From: Bacteroidota bacterium
GTDB taxonomy: Bacteria > Bacteroidota > Bacteroidia > Chitinophagales > Chitinophagaceae
NCBI GenBank assembly: GCA_947460795.1
Contig: CANHJA010000173.1
Location: forward strand, 1-5,028
Length of the DNA stretch: 5,028 bases
Direction: 5' to 3'
The position numbers were made by a program, and so were the translations under genes. Positions 1-5,028 of the stretch are shown here, piece after piece (the stretch's first letter is position 1; every line of letters begins with the position of its first letter). The notes beneath the pieces are model-generated. The model was given only the letters and a program-made list of their open reading frames with translations, ran no database searches and had not been told where the DNA came from.

Positions 1-119
1 CTATTAAATTTTTCATCGGATTTGTAAAAACAAAAGGGTTTAAAGTATTTGGATATTACAGAATTGCTTTAGGTATTACCGTTTTAATATTAATTGCAAC
101 CGGTGTAATTACTCAATAA
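1..119 (+). CDS. uppP: Undecaprenyl-diphosphatase UppP (BacA), C-terminal end only
   Basis: This is the 3' end of a gene that begins before the window; 38 complete codons are visible from base 3, ending in TAA at 117-119. The segment Lys-Val-Phe-Gly-Tyr-Tyr-Arg-Ile, followed by a hydrophobic stretch (Ala-Leu-Gly-Ile-Thr-Val-Leu-Ile-Leu-Ile), matches the usual C-terminus of UppP, where a 'FG(Y/W)YRI' motif precedes the last membrane helix. UppP is an integral membrane enzyme that dephosphorylates undecaprenyl pyrophosphate to regenerate the lipid carrier for peptidoglycan and other surface polymers. The catalytic residues are outside the window, so the call rests on the C-terminal motif and membrane helix alone. 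The gene converges on rho, and a shared hairpin lies 74 bases after its stop. Confidence 0.75.
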   Translation, partial: IKFFIGFVKTKGFKVFGYYRIALGITVLILIATGVITQ

Positions 120-193
120 ACTACTTGATATCACTTCTTGAAATTAATACAATTGTTCGCCAAATGAATGGCAACTAAAAAATAAATGTTGAC

Positions 194-237
194 TACATAA
201 AAAAATCCGTTTCATTTGAAACGGATTTTTTTATGTA
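194..237. terminator. Bidirectional intrinsic terminator between uppP and rho
   Basis: Bases 194-213 and 218-237 form a perfect 20-bp inverted repeat around a 4-base loop (ATTT). The core is an 8-bp stem (TCCGTTTC/GAAACGGA), flanked by seven A on the left and seven T on the right, so a stem followed by a U-run is made on either strand. It lies 74 bases after the uppP-like stop and 16 bases beyond the rho stop, in the gap between two convergent genes. That is the expected place for a terminator serving both. Confidence 0.9.
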
Positions 238-253
238 TTAATATCTATGAAAT

Positions 254-2089
254 TTATTTATTCATTGTAGCTAAAAACTCTTCGTTGTTTTTAGTATTTT
301 TCATCTGATTTAAAATAAACGACATCGTTTCTTCAGGATTCATATCTCCAATATGTCTTCTCAAAATATATAATTTACTAATCACTTCTTTTGGTAATAA
401 TAAATCATCTCTACGAGTTGACGAAGCAACAATATCAATAGCAGGGTAGATGCGTTTGTTTGCTAATCGTCTATCCAATTGCAGCTCCATATTACCAGTT
501 CCTTTAAATTCCTCAAAAATAACCTCATCCATTTTACTACCTGTATCTATCAATGCTGTAGCTAAAATTGTTAATGAACCTCCATTTTCTATTTTACGGG
601 CAGCACCAAAAAATTGTTTTGGTTTTTGCATTGCATTTGCTTCCACACCACCACTTAAAACTTTACCTGATGATGGTGAAACGGTATTGTGTGCACGAGC
701 CAAACGAGTAATACTGTCTAATAAAATTACCACATCATGACCAACTTCTACCAATCTTTTAGCTTTGTTTAATGCAATTGTTGAAACTTTTACATGTTTT
801 TCTGCTGGCTCATCAAATGTAGATGAAATAACTTCTGCTTTTACGCTGCGCTCCATATCTGTAACTTCCTCAGGGCGTTCATCCACTAATACAATCATTA
901 AATAACATTCTGGATGATTGGCAGCAATGGCATTGGCAACTTCTTTCAACAACATGGTTTTACCAGTTTTTGGTTGTGCCACAATCAATCCACGTTGGCC
1001 TTTCCCTATTGGAGAAAATAAATCCATGATACGGGTACTAAAATTATTAGGCGTAGTACATAAATTTAATTTTTCATACGGAAACAAAGGAGTTAAATAA
1101 TCAAATGGAACACGATCTCTTACTTCATCAGGCGTTTTCCCATTGATAGTGGATGCTTTTATTAACGCAAAATATTTTTCACCTTCCTTAGGAGGTCTAA
1201 CCAATCCGGTAACAGTGTCTCCCATTTTTAAACCAAAAATTTTGATTTGTTGATGAGAAACATATACATCATCTGGAGAGCTCAAATAATTATAATCACT
1301 TGAACGTAAAAATCCATAACCATCAGGCATTAATTCTAAAACGCCTTCTGTTTCTAATTGCCCGTCAAATTCTAAATTAAATTTCGGTACTTTTTTTACG
1401 GGTTGATTAACAGAAACTGGTGCTTGCTCATCTATTATTGAATCTGCTTTTGGTTGATGCCCTTGTTTGTGTTTTTGATTTGGATTGTTATTTTGCTTGT
1501 GTGCTTTATTTACTACAGGAAGCTTAGCCAATAATTTTTCAGTGCTAACATCTTCATTCACTGCTTGTGGAGTTTGTGATGCTAGTTCTTCTTTCTCTGC
1601 TTTTATTCGAGCTTTTTCCGCAAGTTCTGCTTGATGTTTCTCATTAATTCTAGCTATTATTTCATCAACATTTGGGCCAGCTTTTTTGACAACTGGAGTT
1701 TCAACCTCCGTTTTTGTATCCGCTACCTTATTGGCAATGTCTTCTTTTTCTGCAACTGCTTTTTTTGTACTATCGGCAACTTTGTCTGTCTTCTTTGGCA
1801 ATGCTTTTTTAGGTTTAATTACTTTTTCTTTCGGCATTGCTTCTGTTTGTTTTTCAACAACTGTTTCTTTAATTTCTTTCGATGTAGCCTCCGCTTTTTT
1901 GGTTACTACTTTCTTTTTTGTAGGTCCTTTTTTTTCTTTTGCTAAAGGCAAAATCGCTTGTTTATCTAAAATTTTGTAAATCAAGTCTTGTTTAGGTAAA
2001 TCTTTTGCGTTGCTGATATCTAATTTTTTAGCAATGTCTAAAAGTTCAGGAACGATCATTTCGTTCAACTGTAAAATGTCATAATTCAT
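254..2089 (-). CDS. rho: Transcription termination factor Rho, with long disordered N-terminal insert
   Basis: Rho is a hexameric RNA-dependent ATPase/helicase that binds nascent RNA and releases RNA polymerase. I chose the ATG at 2089 (611 aa) because the protein then opens MNYDILQLNEM, the usual start of Bacteroidota Rho. An in-frame ATG at 2170 would add 27 residues that resemble nothing in the family. Domains, numbered from 2089: Rho_N/SAP-like helical domain at about 1-45; a Lys/Glu/Ala-rich, probably disordered insert at about 46-235; the cold-shock-like primary RNA-binding domain at about 243-313, with GYGFLRS at 257-263; then the RecA-like ATPase. The ATPase has Walker A (GLIVAQPKTGKT, 367-378), the DERPEEVT segment with the catalytic Glu, Walker B (VVILLD, 453-458), the Q-loop (SGKVLSGG), the R-loop (GTGNM) and the arginine-finger region (SSTRRDD, near 559). 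No key residue is missing. E. coli Rho is 419 aa; the excess is almost all in the insert. Confidence 0.98.
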   Translation of the reverse strand: MNYDILQLNEMIVPELLDIAKKLDISNAKDLPKQDLIYKILDKQAILPLAKEKKGPTKKKVVTKKAEATSKEIKETVVEKQTEAMPKEKVIKPKKALPKKTDKVADSTKKAVAEKEDIANKVADTKTEVETPVVKKAGPNVDEIIARINEKHQAELAEKARIKAEKEELASQTPQAVNEDVSTEKLLAKLPVVNKAHKQNNNPNQKHKQGHQPKADSIIDEQAPVSVNQPVKKVPKFNLEFDGQLETEGVLELMPDGYGFLRSSDYNYLSSPDDVYVSHQQIKIFGLKMGDTVTGLVRPPKEGEKYFALIKASTINGKTPDEVRDRVPFDYLTPLFPYEKLNLCTTPNNFSTRIMDLFSPIGKGQRGLIVAQPKTGKTMLLKEVANAIAANHPECYLMIVLVDERPEEVTDMERSVKAEVISSTFDEPAEKHVKVSTIALNKAKRLVEVGHDVVILLDSITRLARAHNTVSPSSGKVLSGGVEANAMQKPKQFFGAARKIENGGSLTILATALIDTGSKMDEVIFEEFKGTGNMELQLDRRLANKRIYPAIDIVASSTRRDDLLLPKEVISKLYILRRHIGDMNPEETMSFILNQMKNTKNNEEFLATMNK

Positions 2090-2224
2090 ATTTCTTAAGA
2101 GTTTCGTTTTGCACGAAGTATTTTTTTGAAAATCTTTTTGTAAAAAAATTTGTTGGGAAACAAAGAACATGGTTGAGAATGCTTACAAGAAAAAGGATCG
2201 CTACCAATTGACTTCTTTGTACTG

Positions 2225-2256
2225 CAAGTTTACAACTCATTTCTTATATCATCAAA
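2225..2256 (-). promoter_or_regulatory. Candidate promoter for rho
   Basis: On the - strand TTTG (2256-2253) is followed after 20 bases by TAAACTTG (2232-2225). This is one mismatch from the Bacteroidota -7 consensus TAnnTTTG, at close to the usual spacing from a -33 TTTG. A start near 2219 would give a leader of about 130 bases before the rho ATG at 2089. No terminator is visible after the peroxidase gene, so read-through into rho is also possible. The assignment is by motif only. Confidence 0.4.
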
Positions 2257-2257
2257 A

Positions 2258-3220
2258 CTATTTTTTAATTTTAGCAGAAAATTGGTCATCTGTAAGTGCC
2301 ATCAAATAAGATTCTAAATCTATTTTTTCTTGTTCGGTTAAACCTATTTTTTGTGGCAAAACAGTATCTCTACCAATTGAATTAATGATAAATAACGATG
2401 GGTTGTCATAATAATTAATTACTTCACGCAGTGTTTTAAATCTACCATCATGCATATATGGTGCTGTTACAGCTACATTTCTTAAACCAGGTATTTTAAA
2501 TCGGCCTATATCATTTGGATTTTTAGTTATCACATATCGACCGCTGTCGTTTAAATCTTTACCATTAAACAATCCAATATTTTTAAATTCATCAGATGTA
2601 AAATCAGGTGTAAAATGGCATTCAAAACATTTTGTTTTATCACTTGTAAACAATTCCCTTCCTCTTATTTGTGATGCCGTCATAGCATCTGTTTGATCAT
2701 TCATCCATCTATCATTCGGGGTCTGATCTGTTTCTAACGTTTTTTCAAAACGAGCGATAGCATCTACAATTGATGAGCTATCAGGATATTTTGAATATAG
2801 CTGAAAAAATAATTTTCTGTATTCTTTAGAATGATTGATGCGCTCAACCGCTTGATGAAAAGGCAAATTCATTTCACTCGAATTTTCTATAGGAAAAACT
2901 ACTTGGGCTTCTAAGCTTGCAGCTCTACCATCAAAAAAATAAATATCTCTCGCTGCCATATTCATAATAGAAGGAGTATTTCTTGCAGTTACTTTACCAT
3001 TTACACCACGACTAAAAGCAAGCGTATCAGCAAAAGCAAATTGAGGAATATGACAAGAGGCGCAACTGACAGTTTGATTAGAAGAAAGGATTTTATCAAA
3101 GAAAAGTTTTTCTCCTAATTGTGCTTTTGTTGTAATGCTTTTTGATGTTTGCGTATTTGCAAATGCACTCAGTAAAAGAATAGATATTAAAATAAAGAAA
3201 AATGAAAATCCTTTTTTCAT
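2258..3220 (-). CDS. Periplasmic diheme cytochrome c peroxidase (CCP/MauG family)
   Basis: The protein has 320 aa. A type I signal peptide (MKKGF, then a Phe/Ile/Leu-rich core) ends at Ala-Phe-Ala (19-21), so the mature protein should be periplasmic. Two CxxCH heme sites are present: CASCH at 53-57 and CFECH at 198-202. The segment FFDGRAASLEAQ (95-106) and Glu116 in the following 'SSEM' belong to the peroxidase domain. Met256 in APYMHDGR is the expected axial ligand of the C-terminal, electron-accepting heme. The family reduces H2O2 to water with electrons from small c-type cytochromes or other periplasmic donors; MauG relatives oxidise protein side chains instead. By comparison with my memory of the Pseudomonas aeruginosa enzyme, the position of its distal His71 is Val73 here and that of Trp94 is Phe96. 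The gene is divergent from trmH and lies upstream of rho on the same strand. Family membership is certain; the physiological substrate is inferred. Confidence 0.93.
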   Translation of the reverse strand: MKKGFSFFFILISILLLSAFANTQTSKSITTKAQLGEKLFFDKILSSNQTVSCASCHIPQFAFADTLAFSRGVNGKVTARNTPSIMNMAARDIYFFDGRAASLEAQVVFPIENSSEMNLPFHQAVERINHSKEYRKLFFQLYSKYPDSSSIVDAIARFEKTLETDQTPNDRWMNDQTDAMTASQIRGRELFTSDKTKCFECHFTPDFTSDEFKNIGLFNGKDLNDSGRYVITKNPNDIGRFKIPGLRNVAVTAPYMHDGRFKTLREVINYYDNPSLFIINSIGRDTVLPQKIGLTEQEKIDLESYLMALTDDQFSAKIKK

Positions 3221-3224
3221 AGTG

Positions 3225-3232
3225 CAAAAATA
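3225..3232 (-). promoter_or_regulatory. Candidate -7 element for the peroxidase gene
   Basis: On the - strand 3232-3225 reads TATTTTTG, a perfect match to the Bacteroidota -7 consensus TAnnTTTG. It ends only 4 bases before the ATG at 3220, so use of this element would give a leaderless or nearly leaderless mRNA. No convincing -33 TTG is seen at the right distance, which lowers confidence. Confidence 0.35.
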
Positions 3233-3244
3233 AGAACTTCTAAT

Positions 3245-3252
3245 TAGATTTG
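3245..3252 (+). promoter_or_regulatory. Candidate -7 element for trmH
   Basis: Bases 3245-3252 read TAGATTTG, a perfect TAnnTTTG match. Transcription would start near 3257-3260, about 20 bases before the ATG at 3280. The -33 region shows no clear TTTG. The element contains the TTG at 3250 that could otherwise be read as an upstream start codon, which argues against that start. Confidence 0.5.
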
Positions 3253-3257
3253 CGCAT

Positions 3258-3269
3258 TGATAATTATCA
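3258..3269. promoter_or_regulatory. 12-bp palindrome, possible operator
   Basis: TGATAATTATCA is a perfect palindrome in the divergent region between the peroxidase gene and trmH, just downstream of the trmH -7 element and 38 bases from the peroxidase ATG. Its half-site TGATAAT resembles those of Fur-family operators, but the two halves overlap instead of having the usual 7-1-7 spacing. AT-rich DNA makes such palindromes fairly likely by chance, so an operator role is only a suggestion. Confidence 0.25.
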
Positions 3270-3279
3270 TTATTTAGAA

Positions 3280-3873
3280 ATGACAGAAGCTCGGAAAAAT
3301 AGAATTCAAGAAGTATTAGATAAACGCCAGAATGACATTACAATTGTATTAGAAAATATATTTGACCCACACAATATAGCTGCTGTTTTAAGAACCTGTG
3401 ATGCGGTTGGTATAATGGAAATTTTTGTGCTTAATACCATGAAACCCAATCATGGAAGTTATGAAAATAGAAGAAGCTCCAGTGCAGCTAAATGGATGAT
3501 GGTGCATCATTTTAGTGATCCAACAGAATGTTTCACTGCTGTGAAAAAGAAATATAAAAAAATATATTCTACGCACATGAGTGAAGCATCTAAAAGTATG
3601 TATTCATTGGATATGACTGAACCCATTGCATTGGTATTTGGAAATGAGCGTCAGGGGTTAACTCGTGCATCATTAAATTTCTGTGACGGAAATTTTATCA
3701 TTCCTCAGGTTGGTATGATACAATCTTTGAATATTTCAGTTGCTTGCGCAGTCACTTTATATGAAGCCTTCCGACAAAAAAACAATTTAAATCATTATCA
3801 TGAACCAAAATTAAACAACGACGAAACGAATAGCTTACTTAATTTTTGGAACATTGAAAGTGATGACCAATAA
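3280..3873 (+). CDS. trmH: tRNA (guanosine(18)-2'-O)-methyltransferase TrmH
   Basis: A SpoU/SPOUT-class methyltransferase that uses S-adenosylmethionine to methylate the ribose of G18 in the tRNA D-loop; it acts in the cytoplasm, as a dimer with a trefoil-knot active site. From the ATG at 3280 it has 197 aa and opens MTEARKNRIQEVLDKRQ, the N-terminal pattern of TrmH itself. Motif 1 is HNIAAVLRTCDAVG (31-44) with Asn32 and the catalytic Arg38. Motif 2 is IALVFGNERQGLT (116-128) with Asn122 and Glu123. Motif 3 is IPQVGMIQSLNISVACA (from about 141) with Asn151. A TTG at 3250 would add ten residues but lies inside a promoter-like element. E. coli TrmH is 229 aa; the shorter C-terminal tail here lacks part of its extension. 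A lipoprotein gene follows after 35 bases on the same strand. Related SpoU enzymes act on rRNA or other tRNA positions, but the N-terminal match favours TrmH. Confidence 0.9.
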   Translation: MTEARKNRIQEVLDKRQNDITIVLENIFDPHNIAAVLRTCDAVGIMEIFVLNTMKPNHGSYENRRSSSAAKWMMVHHFSDPTECFTAVKKKYKKIYSTHMSEASKSMYSLDMTEPIALVFGNERQGLTRASLNFCDGNFIIPQVGMIQSLNISVACAVTLYEAFRQKNNLNHYHEPKLNNDETNSLLNFWNIESDDQ

Positions 3874-3887
3874 TTTTAATACATTTG
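3854..3887 (+). promoter_or_regulatory. Candidate promoter for the FKBP lipoprotein gene
   Basis: TACATTTG at 3880-3887 is a perfect TAnnTTTG match. A TTG at 3854-3856 lies 23 bases upstream, the long end of the spacing reported for Flavobacterium-type promoters. Transcription would start near 3892, 17 bases before the ATG at 3909. The element overlaps the end of trmH, so the lipoprotein gene may have its own promoter as well as read-through from trmH. Confidence 0.45.
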
Positions 3888-3908
3888 AACATTCTTAAAA
3901 TTAAAAAA

Positions 3909-4373
3909 ATGAAAAATCTAGCTCCAATATTATTTGTTATAACTATATTATTCACTCAATGTAAGAAAAAAGACAATTGTCCGAATCCAACTACAACTGC
4001 ACCAGCCAGTGAAGTAACTGCATTAGAAACCTATTTAACAAATAATAATATTACTGCTACAAAAGATAGTAGAGGCTTTTATTATACTATCTCTACTCCA
4101 GGAGGAAGCAGTAAACCCGACAATTGTGCTACGGTTACAGTAAAATATAAAGGAATGCTTACCAACGGATCCGTATTTGATCAAAGTACATCTGCAATAT
4201 CTTTTCCATTGGCTAATTTAATTATTGGATGGCAAGAAGGAATTCCATTAATTGGCATTACAGGAAAAATAAGATTGTATTTACCCCCAACTTTAGGTTA
4301 TGGCAGTTCGGGAAGTTCTGGAATACCTGGAAATTCAATTTTAATTTTTGATGTCGAATTAATCGGATTTTAA
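3909..4373 (+). CDS. FKBP-type peptidyl-prolyl cis-trans isomerase, lipoprotein
   Basis: The protein has 154 aa from the ATG at 3909. It starts with a lipoprotein signal peptide (MKNLAPILFVITILFTQC) whose lipidated cysteine is Cys18, followed by Lys-Lys-Lys-Asp, so it should be anchored in the cell envelope. After a Thr/Pro-rich linker, one FKBP domain fills about residues 58-154. The FKBP12 pocket residues are recognisable: Tyr80 (VKYKGML), Phe90-Asp91 (GSVFDQS), Trp108 (IIGWQEGI), Tyr131 (LGYG) and Phe147 (LIFDVEL), so an active isomerase is expected. The role is to speed prolyl isomerisation in envelope protein folding; specific clients are unknown. GldI of the Flavobacterium gliding machinery is also an FKBP lipoprotein, but nothing here ties this gene to gliding. 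A TTG at 3885 would add eight charged residues ahead of the signal peptide and falls inside a promoter-like element, so it is disfavoured. Confidence 0.92.
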   Translation: MKNLAPILFVITILFTQCKKKDNCPNPTTTAPASEVTALETYLTNNNITATKDSRGFYYTISTPGGSSKPDNCATVTVKYKGMLTNGSVFDQSTSAISFPLANLIIGWQEGIPLIGITGKIRLYLPPTLGYGSSGSSGIPGNSILIFDVELIGF

Positions 4374-4389
4374 TTATTGATTCAATAAT
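4373..4389. terminator. Weak AT-rich hairpin between convergent genes
   Basis: ATTATTGA and TCAATAAT form a perfect 8-bp inverted repeat around one base, immediately after the FKBP stop codon and 14 bases beyond the helicase stop. Folded as RNA it would give about seven pairs with a 3-base loop and only one G-C pair, and no clear U-run follows. The position suits a shared terminator, but the structure is weak. Confidence 0.3.
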
Positions 4390-4403
4390 AATTTGATCTC
4401 CAA

Positions 4404-5028
4404 TTATTCGTCGAAAAGTTCCCAAACACTTCGATAGCTTCCTGCTTTTTCTACATAATCTAAAAATTGTTTATAAAAGTTATGCTTTCCTAGTGTAGCG
4501 CTGTCACCAATTACATACAAATTTTCTTTCGCTCTTGTTAAGGCAACATTCATTCGTCGAGTGTCGTTTAGAAATCCTATAATACCTTCCTCATTGCTTC
4601 TCACTAAAGAGAGAATGACTGTATGATATTCTTGTCCTTGAAAACTATCGATGGTACTAATTTTCATAGAAGAAGACAATCGTTCTTTTGCCAAGGCAAC
4701 TTGTCCGGAGTAAGGAGAAATAAAGGCACAATTGGTAGCATTTAATTTTTCACTGAGCATTATTTTTTGCACCATTTCCAATTCACCTTCATTCATTAAA
4801 CTAGATCCATTTGCACCTTGTTGTTCCTCATGACCAGCACCTGCAGTATCAAAAAAAGCAATGTGATTATGTGTATTTTGAAGATGCGTAGGTGTTTTTA
4901 ATTCATTATTATAAAACAATAAACTTGAAAAGCCAGCTATTGATTCACGCATTCTATATTGGGTATTTAATAAATAAATAGCATTCGAATTTTTAAAACA
5001 TACTTCTAAAATTGATTTATTTAATCCA
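4404..5028 (-). CDS. Superfamily 1 helicase (UPF1/DNA2-like AAA_12 domain), C-terminal part
   Basis: The reading frame is open to the right edge of the window, giving 207 visible residues of a longer protein whose N-terminus is outside. An ATG at 4952 is the Met of the conserved QYRM helicase motif (fragment residues 23-26) and therefore not a start. Further motifs of the second RecA-like domain follow in order: AFFDTAG-AGHEEQ (about 57-68), ISPYSGQ (about 103-109), motif V TIDSFQGQE (125-133) with VILSLVRSN, and motif VI LNDTRRMNVALTRAK (153-167) ending in LYVIGD. These are typical of 5'-3' SF1B helicases of the UPF1/IGHMBP2/DNA2 group, which use ATP to unwind DNA or RNA. Walker A, Walker B and any accessory domains (nuclease or others) are not visible, so substrate and role cannot be assigned. 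The gene converges on the FKBP gene with a 30-base gap. Confidence 0.93.
   Translation of the reverse strand, partial: GLNKSILEVCFKNSNAIYLLNTQYRMRESIAGFSSLLFYNNELKTPTHLQNTHNHIAFFDTAGAGHEEQQGANGSSLMNEGELEMVQKIMLSEKLNATNCAFISPYSGQVALAKERLSSSMKISTIDSFQGQEYHTVILSLVRSNEEGIIGFLNDTRRMNVALTRAKENLYVIGDSATLGKHNFYKQFLDYVEKAGSYRSVWELFDE

Noticed and set aside
450..1100. Two + strand open frames of 96 and 60 codons
   Set aside because: They lie opposite the conserved ATPase domain of Rho and show no recognisable domain.
1631..1979. Two overlapping + strand open frames rich in Phe, Ser and Cys
   Set aside because: They are antisense to the Lys/Glu-rich insert of Rho; the composition is what AAA and GAA codons give when read in reverse.
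2103..2117. Small hairpin (TTCGT/ACGAA) in the rho leader
   Set aside because: A 5-bp stem is too short to support a regulatory claim; it would be expected by chance in a leader of this length.
2090..2170. 27-residue N-terminal extension of Rho from the ATG at 2170
   Set aside because: The extension has no Rho-like sequence, while the ATG at 2089 gives the typical Bacteroidota Rho N-terminus.
3388..3576. A 62-codon - strand open frame inside trmH
   Set aside because: It is antisense to conserved trmH coding sequence and has no domain or start signal of its own.
4404..4952. A complete 182-residue protein starting at 4952
   Set aside because: The frame is open to the window edge, and the ATG is the Met of the helicase QYRM motif, so this is a fragment of a longer helicase.
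1..5028. Mobile element, CRISPR array, defence island or biosynthetic cluster
   Set aside because: I found no transposase, integrase, regularly spaced repeats or associated genes; every long stretch is explained by conserved housekeeping-type genes.

Overview
The window reads as chromosomal DNA from an AT-rich member of the Bacteroidota. The evidence is a Rho factor with a long charged insert, an FKBP lipoprotein with a Cys-Lys-Lys-Lys start, promoter-like TAnnTTTG elements in front of genes, and A-rich stretches instead of Shine-Dalgarno sites ahead of start codons. I cannot place it below phylum level. The content is mostly housekeeping. I see no mobile element, CRISPR array, tRNA, rRNA or phage gene.

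Layout from left to right. Bases 1-119 are the last 38 codons of an uppP-like gene (undecaprenyl-diphosphatase) on the + strand. A perfect 20-bp inverted repeat at 194-237, with a T-run on each strand, separates it from the convergent rho gene (254-2089, - strand). Upstream of rho, on the same strand, is a diheme cytochrome c peroxidase of the CCP/MauG family (2258-3220). A 59-bp divergent intergenic region follows, with one TAnnTTTG element pointing each way and a 12-bp palindrome. It leads to trmH (3280-3873, + strand), a tRNA guanosine-18 2'-O-methyltransferase, and 35 bases later to a single-domain FKBP-type prolyl isomerase lipoprotein (3909-4373). The right edge (4404-5028, - strand) is the C-terminal part of a superfamily 1 helicase of the UPF1/DNA2-like type, whose N-terminus lies outside the window.

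The genes do not form one pathway. They cover cell-wall lipid carrier recycling, transcription termination, periplasmic peroxide removal, tRNA modification, envelope protein folding and nucleic-acid unwinding. Only trmH and the FKBP gene, and possibly the peroxidase gene and rho, are close enough on one strand to share transcripts, and each downstream gene also has its own candidate promoter.

The points most worth a second look are the roughly 190-residue disordered insert of Rho, substitutions at two heme-environment positions of the peroxidase, and the consistent promoter-like elements, which argue that trmH and the FKBP gene start at ATG codons downstream of in-frame TTG codons. I found no convincing new multi-gene system.
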